Source: DATDXV01 sp035289205 | Lineage (GTDB): Archaea > Aenigmatarchaeota > Aenigmatarchaeia > Aenigmatarchaeales > DATDXV01 | Reading direction: 5' to 3' | Assembly: GCA_035289205.1 (NCBI GenBank) | Contig: DATDXV010000012.1 | Coordinates: 1 to 17,142, forward strand | DNA: 17,142 nt | Part shown: positions 1 to 5,404 of the stretch, in pieces | Layout: each line of letters starts with the position of its first letter | Numbering within the stretch: position 1 is the first letter of the stretch | Program-made: the position numbers and the translations under genes | The notes under the pieces: model-generated | Seen by the model: only the letters and a program-made list of their open reading frames with translations | The model's database searches: none | Told to the model about the DNA's origin: nothing

Positions 1-151
1 GTAAATATATAAGATTAACATGTACTGTCCTCATTCCAGAAAACCCAAAAACACGTACCCAGAGAGAGATGTGTGATACACATACCTGTCCAAATGATCC
101 CCATCACATGCCAAACGTTATTCTCAAATGCCAGAAATAAATGGCAACTGT

Positions 152-454
152 CTAGGGGGCAAGATCCAGTTTTCCAAATCTCTTTCTAACGGAATCGAAA
201 TCCTTTGCAATGGTAACTCCATCGTCTGTAAGCTTGATCAGCTTAACTCTCCCTCGCTTCTCGAACTGAACAAGGCCCAGTTTCCTGAACATCTCCAGCA
301 CTTTAACAGTATGTGAGTAGGTGCAATCAACGACCTTTGCCACCTGAGAAGCGTAGTTTATGTTGTTTGCATTCAATGAAACGAGCATCTTGACTGGCTT
401 GGGATGTAGAAAGAGGTTTTCTACGATATGTTTCGTCGCTGCTTTCTGTTTCAT
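152..454 (-). CDS. Winged-helix transcriptional regulator (small, ArsR/MarR-like)
   Basis: A 100-residue protein with the pattern of a winged helix-turn-helix. A first helix region (about residues 16-28) is followed by ASQVAKVVDCTYSHTVKVLEMFRKLGLVQ split over residues 36-64 as helix-turn-helix, where the recognition helix is near YSHTVKVLEMF. A basic wing follows (KRGRVKLIKLTDDG, about 66-79) and then a short C-terminal helix. This is the single-domain architecture of archaeal MarR/ArsR/PadR-like DNA-binding proteins; no ligand domain is seen. The ATG at 454 is preceded by AGGTAA six bases upstream, a modest ribosome site, and by a TTTAAA element at 490-495 that would give a leader of about 12 nt. 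It ends in TAG. AT-rich palindromes at 570-620 lie upstream and could be operators, but the target is unknown. Fairly sure of the fold, not of the regulon. Confidence 0.75.
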   Translation of the reverse strand: MKQKAATKHIVENLFLHPKPVKMLVSLNANNINYASQVAKVVDCTYSHTVKVLEMFRKLGLVQFEKRGRVKLIKLTDDGVTIAKDFDSVRKRFGKLDLAP

Positions 455-564
455 TGAGAATTACCTAATAAAAATGCTTGAAACTGTTATTTAAAGCCAT
501 AGTATATGTTGAACGTATAGATTTTGCTATATTTCTTGCTAAGCTATGTTTGTAACATATATGG

Positions 565-625
565 GATACTCTATATCTTAGAGATATACTAACATAACAT
601 ATAGAATATGAGATATATCTTGCAG
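565..625. promoter_or_regulatory. AT-rich palindrome cluster upstream of the regulator
   Basis: Two small inverted repeats lie in the gene-poor zone 455-904. One has arms TATATCT and AGATATA around TAG (about 572-588). The other is the perfect palindrome AGATATATCT at 611-620. Both contain AGATATA, so they could be a repeated operator half-site for the winged-helix regulator transcribed away to the left. In AT-rich archaeal intergenic DNA such palindromes also arise by chance. Apart from the small ORF at 698-787 and the remnant at 765-912, I see nothing else in 455-904. Confidence 0.25.
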
Positions 626-668
626 ATAGAAAGTGAGGGAACTCTCACATTTTTAGATACAGAGAAGG

Positions 669-678
669 TTTTTATAAT
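669..678 (+). promoter_or_regulatory. TATA-like promoter element for the 29-aa ORF
   Basis: TTTTTATAAT is centred about 24.5 nt before the ATG at 698, the spacing seen at the other leaderless starts in this window. Confidence 0.35.
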
Positions 679-697
679 CTGCAGACCAATAAAGAGC

Positions 698-787
698 ATG
701 AACAAACCTGAGAAAATTAAAGAATTATACAAAAGGCAACTTAATATCCTGAATAATGAAAGATTCATATTGCTTCAAAAGAAATAA
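698..787 (+). CDS. Possible 29-residue basic peptide
   Basis: ATG to TAA encodes MNKPEKIKELYKRQLNILN followed by NERFILLQKK: a lysine-rich peptide with helical amphipathic character (I, L, Y and L spaced three or four apart). Support is a TATA-like box at 669-678 at the correct leaderless distance and a natural-looking amino-acid composition. Against it, the ORF is very short, I recognise no family, and its 3' end is antisense to a possible RelE remnant (765-806). Only one of the two is likely to be real. Function unknown. Confidence 0.3.
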   Translation: MNKPEKIKELYKRQLNILNNERFILLQKK

Positions 788-912
788 ACTGAATTCTGAA
801 AATCATTTCAGATCTTTCTATGCTTCCATCTTCTAAGGAAATCTTCAACAGAATATTCCCTATATCTGCCTTTTTCTAGATCGCTCCATGATTTCTCTAC
901 TAGTTTAAGCAA
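765..912 (-). pseudogene. Apparent remnant of a RelBE-type toxin-antitoxin module
   Basis: Directly after the Fic gene, and overlapping its last 8 bases, a minus-strand frame reads to a TGA at 808-810 and ends VEKSWSDLEKGRYREYSVED, then FLRRWKHRKI. This is the typical C-terminus of archaeal RelB-like antitoxins (a W..LE.G.Y...S.EEFL pattern). The only possible start is a TTG at 912, giving 34 residues without the DNA-binding half. One base after that stop an ATG at 806 opens MIFRIQFISFEAI and then TGA at 765. That resembles the first strand of a RelE toxin and has the usual antitoxin-toxin spacing. I read this as a decayed RelBE pair: antitoxin tail plus toxin start. Alternatively the 34-aa frame is a tiny real gene coupled to fic. 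The evidence is pattern recognition on a short stretch. Confidence 0.35.
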
Positions 913-1762
913 CAGTGCGTTTCTTGTGGACAGAAATATACCTCCTCATGAAATACTTAACGAAGCTTTCCTCCCCTCCCTGCAGGGCCTTGTAGTATGA
1001 GCCTCTGTCTTCATATTCTATAATCAGCATCGGATAGCCTTCTAGCCACATTATATAATTCATCAGCAGTCTTCCTATCCTTCCGTTGCCATCTCCGAAT
1101 GGGTGGATATTCTCGAATCTATAGTGGGCTCTTGCAGCAAGATCTACAGCATTCAGCCTAGATCTATTTATGAATAAAATTAGGTCTTTCATCATCCTGC
1201 CAACAAGGCTCCAATGCGGGGCTATATGCGGACCTACCCTTACATTATAATAATAGCGAAAACTTCCGGCTATGTCCCTCTTGGTCTCGCCGAATATCTC
1301 CTTATGCCATTTTAATAGAATCTCATTAGACATCTTCTGCTTAGATTTAAGCATTTCAAGGAAGACCTTAGCGTGATTCTCAGTCTCACGTATGTCTCTA
1401 AGAGGCTTATTCGGAGCAATCTTATCCTCAAGTATCTCCCTTACCTCTTCAAGTGTTATAGTTGAACCCTCTATTGCATTGGTATTATACGTAAATGCTA
1501 TGGCTATTTCTCTCAGTTCCCTTTCCTTTGCAGACTCTGGATATCTCTTCCACTGCTTCTGGAAATTGGATCTTATGGCCTTCAGCTTCGCATAGAGCCT
1601 TCTCTTTGCAGCCTCTTCCATCTTTTCCCTTATTGCTTCTATGGACTTTGGCAGCTTCTTGCCAAGGTACTTCTCCTCTGTGACAACCCTGCCGTTCTCT
1701 CTGAAGGAATGCTGCATGTAGTAATAGTCCCTGTTGCCCTTCCTTCTCTTCACTATTCTCAT
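905..1762 (-). CDS. Fic-domain AMPylase-type protein, self-inhibited (class II)
   Basis: The Fic core motif HPFGDGNGRIGRLL is complete (residues 220-233 from the chosen start), including catalytic His, the anion-binding loop and both Arg. Such enzymes normally transfer AMP from ATP to Ser, Thr or Tyr of a target protein. Upstream, TNAIEGS (about 94-100) matches the inhibitory [ST]xxxE[GN] helix, placed N-terminal to the Fic core as in class II proteins, so activity is probably held in check in cis. An N-terminal beta-rich piece (YYYMQHSFRENGR, EEKYLGKKLP) and a basic helix precede the core, as in many archaeal Fic proteins. I chose ATG 1762 over ATG 1777. A TATA box centred near 1788 is 26 nt from 1762 but only 11 from 1777. 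It is transcribed alone; the target is unknown. The frame ends in TAA. Confidence 0.88.
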   Translation of the reverse strand: MRIVKRRKGNRDYYYMQHSFRENGRVVTEEKYLGKKLPKSIEAIREKMEEAAKRRLYAKLKAIRSNFQKQWKRYPESAKERELREIAIAFTYNTNAIEGSTITLEEVREILEDKIAPNKPLRDIRETENHAKVFLEMLKSKQKMSNEILLKWHKEIFGETKRDIAGSFRYYYNVRVGPHIAPHWSLVGRMMKDLILFINRSRLNAVDLAARAHYRFENIHPFGDGNGRIGRLLMNYIMWLEGYPMLIIEYEDRGSYYKALQGGEESFVKYFMRRYISVHKKRTVA

Positions 1763-1782
1763 AGAGATACTTACCATTACAT

Positions 1783-1793
1783 TATATATAAAT
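1783..1793 (-). promoter_or_regulatory. TATA box of the Fic gene
   Basis: On the minus strand TTTATATA (1792 to 1785) lies in a run of A and T. Its centre is 26 nt before ATG 1762, which decides the start codon and implies a leaderless mRNA. Confidence 0.6.
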
Positions 1794-1826
1794 ATACAGG
1801 TATTTCAAAGTTTTGTAATGGTAATG

Positions 1827-2354
1827 CTACAGAGGTACCCTGTCGAAGGGCGGATCTGTTGTAGGATGCTTGCTGAGAACCTCCTCAGGCTTGTAGATCT
1901 CTCCGCCGTCTGCAATATAGCTTCTCAGATGCTTCATCACGTATTCATCGTCTGTAGAATGCCTTGCATCCTCAATCTGCCTGCCGAAGACCTCAGTGAC
2001 AGCATGTTCAACTTCAGTTATATTTCTTTTCCTTGCGAACATTTCTTTCATTCTTAGTTTTGCTGCTCTTGTCTCCCCATCCGGGACTTCCCTTATCATG
2101 TATCTTACAGAATGTGTTTCGCGCCAGACAAGAAGTTCGCTAACAACAAAATTCCGATCATGATCCACATGCCCTGTCCTGCTTCCATGAAGATCAGAAA
2201 GAGTATCAACATAGGATATTATCCTTACCATATCTCCCTTGTTGAAGATCGGATTCACAGGCTTCTTCTCGCATTCAGATGCATCCTTCTAGTCTTCGTA
2301 CTTCGCATCGCAGATCTCGCAATGATATTTGGATTCAAGAACGATCTTTACCAT
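1827..2354 (-). pseudogene. Zinc-finger hypothetical protein interrupted by an in-frame TAG
   Basis: A continuous minus-strand frame of 176 codons runs from ATG 2354 to the TAG at 1827-1829, but codon 22 is also TAG (2289-2291). The first 21 residues contain CEIC, and just after the amber codon comes SECEKKPV. Together, CEICDAKYED, stop, KDASECEKKPV forms one zinc-binding unit of a type common at the N-terminus of small archaeal proteins, followed by a GD-V barrel-like segment (NKGDMVRIISYV). So the amber codon sits inside a conserved domain, not between genes. The promoter is intact: a TTTAAA box centred near 2380 is 26 nt upstream of ATG 2354. Translation could restart at GTG 2258 and give a 143-aa protein lacking the finger. 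The C-terminal half (about 100 residues, charged, helical) is not recognised. Nonsense mutation, sequencing error or readthrough are all possible; TAG is a normal stop in neighbouring genes. Confidence 0.6.
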
Positions 2355-2375
2355 GAAAGGGTTTCGTTTGCAAGG

Positions 2376-2387
2376 TTTTTAAATTAG
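2376..2387. promoter_or_regulatory. Shared bidirectional TATA element (zinc-finger gene / histone)
   Basis: TTTTTAAATT is nearly self-complementary. Its centre (about 2380) is 26 nt from the minus-strand ATG 2354 and 24 nt from the plus-strand ATG 2404. No second TATA-like element is obvious in the 49-bp gap, so a single element appears to serve both divergent leaderless genes. Confidence 0.5.
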
Positions 2388-2403
2388 TGTTGCAATTGAT
2401 AGT

Positions 2404-2622
2404 ATGGCTAAGGTCAAGACTGTTGTCCCGCTTGCTGTTGCGGAGAGGTTCCTGAAGAAGACCAAGATGCGCATCGGGATTGATGCGAAGTTCGAGTTTG
2501 CGAAGCTGCTCGAGGAGATAGTTGCTGACATCTCTGCTGAAGCAGTAGCGATATCGAAGAAGAAAGGTCGGCGCACAGTGAGCCTGCAGGACATCATGGA
2601 AGTCCGAAGGAAGGTCAAGTAG
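2404..2622 (+). CDS. Archaeal histone (HMf-like)
   Basis: A 72-residue protein with a single histone fold. Helix 1 is near VVPLAVAERFLKK (7-19), followed by a short strap with R23. The long central helix runs AKFEFAKLLEEIVADISAEA (28-47), then the second loop GRRTV (55-59), the typical RT pair that contacts the minor groove, and a last helix LQDIMEVRRKV. Length fits archaeal HMf-type histones (65-72 aa) with only a two- or three-residue N-terminal extension. It should form dimers and multimers that wrap DNA and compact the chromosome. The strap KTKMRIGIDAK deviates from the usual AxRVSxxA pattern, so it may be a divergent paralogue rather than the main genomic histone. It is transcribed from a TATA element shared with the divergent zinc-finger gene and ends in TAG, three bases before the convergent gene. 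Confidence 0.9.
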   Translation: MAKVKTVVPLAVAERFLKKTKMRIGIDAKFEFAKLLEEIVADISAEAVAISKKKGRRTVSLQDIMEVRRKVK

Positions 2623-2625
2623 AAC

Positions 2626-2931
2626 TTATTTCTTATTAGAAATATCTTTTTCTGTTTCAAAATATTCATCGGGCATTTTATAAAGGGGTATTCCTATCTC
2701 ATTTCCGCTTCTGCTATCTATTATTCCGCAACGAAATGACACTTTGTTGCTTCCGCACTTAGGACATCTATCAAACAATTCTTCAGGTTTTGACTTCCAT
2801 TCCTCTAAACAATTATTACAATCCCATCTTGTCCCTCTTTCCAGAATTTTCTTATAAATAGCTAAATGTTGAGACCTGTCTTTGTTTCCTAGTACAGGAA
2901 TCTTCTTTTTCAACCATTCTTCGATTTTCAT
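2626..2931 (-). CDS. Zinc-ribbon protein, candidate immunity partner of the toxin-like gene
   Basis: A 101-residue soluble protein with two Cys pairs, CNNC (38-41) and CPKC (56-59), spaced as a zinc ribbon. A helical N-terminus (MKIEEWLKKKIPVL) and an acidic tail ending DISNKK flank it; C68 is an extra cysteine. The ATG overlaps the stop of the upstream toxin-like gene (ATGA). A strong GGAGGT at 2940-2945, eight bases before the ATG, lies within the upstream gene's 3' end, so the two are translationally coupled. By position it is the natural candidate for the cognate immunity or antidote protein. I recognise no named immunity family, so this rests on context. It could equally be a general zinc-ribbon adaptor. 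Confidence 0.7.
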   Translation of the reverse strand: MKIEEWLKKKIPVLGNKDRSQHLAIYKKILERGTRWDCNNCLEEWKSKPEELFDRCPKCGSNKVSFRCGIIDSRSGNEIGIPLYKMPDEYFETEKDISNKK

Positions 2932-3641
2932 TTGATCCTACCTCCATATTCTGGAAACGCTGTGATTATGCTTGCTCCATCTTCCCCTACTATAACTGTC
3001 ACTATATGATCATTTTTTTCAAGTTGATAAAATGTGCTAAGTCTATTTTTTCCAACATCATACTTTGTATAGGTTTTGCCATTTGAAATTGTATCTCTTA
3101 TTACTGCCACAACTTCGTCATTCGTATTGTAACCGAACTTGCTGAACTGTATTTTTGCATCTTTGCCTAAGATGTGCATCTCTTTAATGTGTTTCCATGC
3201 ATTCTCTGTCAAGTAAATTATCTTCCCACTAGAATCGCTAATCCTCTCCATTATAGGTCCAAACCTTTCAACTATGCTCCTCTCCAGCTTGTTCAGAGCC
3301 CCAGGATACTTCGCAAATATGGAACCTTCTTTGATAAACTTAAGCTCTCCGAAAAATATGAAAGGCACATTCCATACCGCTTCCTGCGCGGCAGCCATTA
3401 TTCCATCCTTTCTTGCCTTGTCATAGATCTCCTTGGCTGTATAGGCAAGCAGAGCTGTGTTTAGAAGGTTGGAAGAAGCCATCGCAACCCTGATTCTCGG
3501 AATCACTCCTGCAGAATTTGCCAGATATAATCCTCCAACAGCCAGAGCTACCGCAGAAACAGCTAAAAGAATTTCAGGAGCAGCAAGAGTACCCAAAAGC
3601 CCTGCCATCAGAGCTCCGGCCCATGGTAAGAAAGGCAGCAT
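2928..3641 (-). CDS. Membrane-anchored polymorphic-toxin-like protein with BECR-type nuclease domain
   Basis: 237 residues in three parts. (1) Two hydrophobic segments (about 4-20 and 22-42) form a signal/anchor hairpin. (2) A helical linker runs 43-135. (3) A compact C-terminal alpha/beta domain covers 138-232. It begins IIYLTENAWKHIKEMHI, with H151 and H156, and continues with a DEVVAVIRDTISNG segment, three beta strands and a closing IITAFPEYGG. That layout (TxxxxxHIxxxH, helix, strands, final S/T-x-FP) matches toxin domains of the Barnase-EndoU-ColicinE5/D-RelE (BECR) group at the ends of polymorphic and phage-encoded toxins, usually RNases. Such systems are described in archaea, including DPANN. 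The promoter TTTAAAT (about 3664-3670) lies 26 nt before ATG 3641 and overlaps the end of the neighbouring gene. The downstream zinc-ribbon gene overlaps it. RNase activity is inferred, not shown. Confidence 0.65.
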   Translation of the reverse strand: MLPFLPWAGALMAGLLGTLAAPEILLAVSAVALAVGGLYLANSAGVIPRIRVAMASSNLLNTALLAYTAKEIYDKARKDGIMAAAQEAVWNVPFIFFGELKFIKEGSIFAKYPGALNKLERSIVERFGPIMERISDSSGKIIYLTENAWKHIKEMHILGKDAKIQFSKFGYNTNDEVVAVIRDTISNGKTYTKYDVGKNRLSTFYQLEKNDHIVTVIVGEDGASIITAFPEYGGRIK

Positions 3642-3665
3642 AAAATATATTGGAAACCAAAGGAT

Positions 3666-4268
3666 TTAAATCAGATTGCCGTTGAGACCCTCAACGCCAT
3701 ACAATCCGCTGGCAGCTCCTGCGAAGAAGAAGACTAGGGCAACGAATACCAGCACTATCATGATGAGCAGAGGCAGCAGCCATGAGAGCACAGCACGAAG
3801 CGTGCTGAATTTGTGAACGATCCTCTGGGAGACAGTCACGAGGTAGAGGGAGTATATTGCAAAAACCATACCGATAAGCGGAATCCATGAAATAGCAACT
3901 ATCGGCGCATACCATAAAGCAAGGAGATAGCTCTGCTGGGCAAAGCTCCCCTTCCCTCCCAGAATTTTTGCAAAAATGTAATACAGGCCAGAACCTATGA
4001 ACCAGCCGACAAGCACAATTATGGCATAACCTATTATAGAGGAGAGAAGCGAAAAGAACGTGTTGCCGCTGCTGAAGTATGAGTAGTCAGAAACCGCAGC
4101 TGGATAGAGGGCAAGGAGAATGCCGATGAAGAATCCTCCTATCGCGCCGCCAAGAAGCATGTGCAACGCCCCATCCCTGAGTCCGCCCCTGTTGAGCTCC
4201 TTTGAAAGCATGTCAGAGGGGTGCAGTAATATGTCTTTCCATTTCATTATGGTATCTTTTATGTCCAT
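3666..4268 (-). CDS. Yip1-family-like integral membrane protein
   Basis: 200 residues. A soluble N-terminus (MDIKDTIMKWKDILLHPSDM, then LSKEL) is followed by about five hydrophobic segments, with polar loops at SDYSYFSSGN and ILGGKGSF. The opening 'W...L..P' pattern, then a glycine-rich first membrane helix (MLLGGAIGGFFIGILLAL) and a W-Y-A-P-I-V motif in the middle, fits the archaeal and bacterial Yip1 domain (a small membrane family of unclear role). I chose ATG 4268 over ATG 4283. A TTTTAAAG box centred near 4294 is 26 nt from 4268 and too close to 4283. It is divergent from rpa-radA across a 130-bp gap. No transport or catalytic motif is seen. Confidence 0.7.
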   Translation of the reverse strand: MDIKDTIMKWKDILLHPSDMLSKELNRGGLRDGALHMLLGGAIGGFFIGILLALYPAAVSDYSYFSSGNTFFSLLSSIIGYAIIVLVGWFIGSGLYYIFAKILGGKGSFAQQSYLLALWYAPIVAISWIPLIGMVFAIYSLYLVTVSQRIVHKFSTLRAVLSWLLPLLIMIVLVFVALVFFFAGAASGLYGVEGLNGNLI

Positions 4269-4322
4269 GCCTATTGTTCGCATTTCTGACTTTTAAAGCT
4301 TCCACAGGAAACAGAGGTGAAA

Positions 4323-4344
4323 ATTCACTCCCCATGGAGTGAAT
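4323..4344. promoter_or_regulatory. Perfect 9-bp inverted repeat between yip1-like gene and rpa
   Basis: Arms ATTCACTCC and GGAGTGAAT are separated by CCAT. The repeat is placed between two divergent promoters, about 30 bp upstream of the rpa TATA box, where an operator would sit. No run of T follows on either strand, so it is not a good terminator. Confidence 0.35.
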
Positions 4345-4372
4345 CGACTATAAGCTGAAGCTCTGCTAATGG

Positions 4373-4381
4373 TAATATAAG
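4373..4381 (+). promoter_or_regulatory. TATA box of the rpa-radA operon
   Basis: TAATATAAG is centred about 25 nt before ATG 4403, consistent with a leaderless rpa mRNA and with choosing ATG 4403 over an upstream in-frame TTG (4385). Confidence 0.55.
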
Positions 4382-4402
4382 GTTTTGGGACGATTGATTT
4401 GT

Positions 4403-5395
4403 ATGCTTTTCGAAGATATTCTGAAGCAAATTATAACCAAGAGCGGACTCTCCCAGGAGGATGTAAGCAAAAAGATAGATGAGAAGAGGGAGGAGCTGTC
4501 TGGATCCATATCCAAGGAGGGCGCGGCGTTCATTGTCGCAAGGGAGTTCGGAATAGACATGAGGAAAAAAAATCCGCCTCCGAACGGTGCGTCAATAAAG
4601 GACGTGATACCTGGATTGAAGAATGTGAGCCTGAAAGCAAGAATTCTAAGGTTGTCGGATGCGAAGGAGTTCGAGAAGGACGGGAAGAAGTCGAAGGTCG
4701 CGAACATTGTCCTCGGCGACTCAACAGGAATGCTCCGCATGTCCCTTTGGGGGGAACAGACCGACCTGCTCAAGGAGATGAGGGCGGATTCTGTTGTCAG
4801 CGTGAGCGGCGCATATTCCAAGGATGACGGGCGCGGCGGGATAGAGATCAGGTTAAGCAGGGAGGGAAAGATTGTTACGATAGAAGATTCAGCAATGCCT
4901 GCGCTTGACAAGATCCCTATGCCTCCATCGCAGCGGTATTACATTTCAGACTTGAACGAAGGGGTGAACGGGGAAGTGAGAGCCCCGCTTGTTCAGGTCT
5001 TTGAAAGCGAAAATTTCTTCGAGTTCTGCCCGCAGTGCAATGTAAGACTGAAGAGGGGCAGGGAAGGCTTCGCATGCCCCACGCATGGAAATGTCAAACC
5101 GCGCTACTTAGTGATGGTTTCAGGCGTGATAGATGATGGAACAGGAAACATCCGCGCCGTCTTCTTCGGCGATGCTGCCCTGCAGCTAGTGGGGATGAAT
5201 CTTGACCAGGCCCTGGAACATTACGAGGACCTGATGGAGAAAGTCGACATTCTAGGCAGAGAATTCATCATTGAAGGGCGTGTCAGAAGGAACAAGATGT
5301 TTGACCGGCTGGAATTCATAGCGAACAGAGTCTCGCAAGTAGATGTTCAAAGAGAGATAGAGAAAGAGATAAATGCTTTAGAAACAAAGGTTTGA
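4403..5395 (+). CDS. rpa: Archaeal replication protein A (single-stranded DNA binding, OB-fold + zinc finger)
   Basis: 330 residues. The N-terminus MLFEDILKQIITKSGLSQED and the EKREEL...EGAAFIVAREFG helical block are the hallmark of archaeal RPA. An OB fold follows (about 70-160, VSLKARILRLSDAKEFEKDG with GDSTGMLRMSLWGEQ). Next come a second OB-like segment and a zinc finger, CPQC at 209-212 with CPTH at 225-228, then another strand-rich segment ending in FIIEGRVRRNKMF. It coats single-stranded DNA in replication and repair. ATG 4403 was chosen from the TATA spacing. The stop TGA abuts a GTG at 5396, and the radA ATG lies 10 bases after the stop. The two therefore form an operon that co-produces RPA and the recombinase that displaces it. 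Confidence 0.92.
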   Translation: MLFEDILKQIITKSGLSQEDVSKKIDEKREELSGSISKEGAAFIVAREFGIDMRKKNPPPNGASIKDVIPGLKNVSLKARILRLSDAKEFEKDGKKSKVANIVLGDSTGMLRMSLWGEQTDLLKEMRADSVVSVSGAYSKDDGRGGIEIRLSREGKIVTIEDSAMPALDKIPMPPSQRYYISDLNEGVNGEVRAPLVQVFESENFFEFCPQCNVRLKRGREGFACPTHGNVKPRYLVMVSGVIDDGTGNIRAVFFGDAALQLVGMNLDQALEHYEDLMEKVDILGREFIIEGRVRRNKMFDRLEFIANRVSQVDVQREIEKEINALETKV

Positions 5396-5404
5396 GTGTT
5401 GATT

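Noticed and set aside
69..83. Hairpin ATGTGT-GAT-ACACAT near the left edge
   Set aside because: Six-pair stem with a three-base loop and no T-run; too little context at the window edge to call a terminator.
1827..2354. Pyrrolysine or other recoding of TAG as the genome rule
   Set aside because: Seven of the twenty longer genes here end in TAG, including conserved ones, so TAG works as a stop. Local readthrough cannot be excluded.
3457..3669. Plus-strand frame of 70 aa opposite the toxin-like gene
   Set aside because: Antisense shadow of the N-terminal hydrophobic region, without promoter or natural composition.
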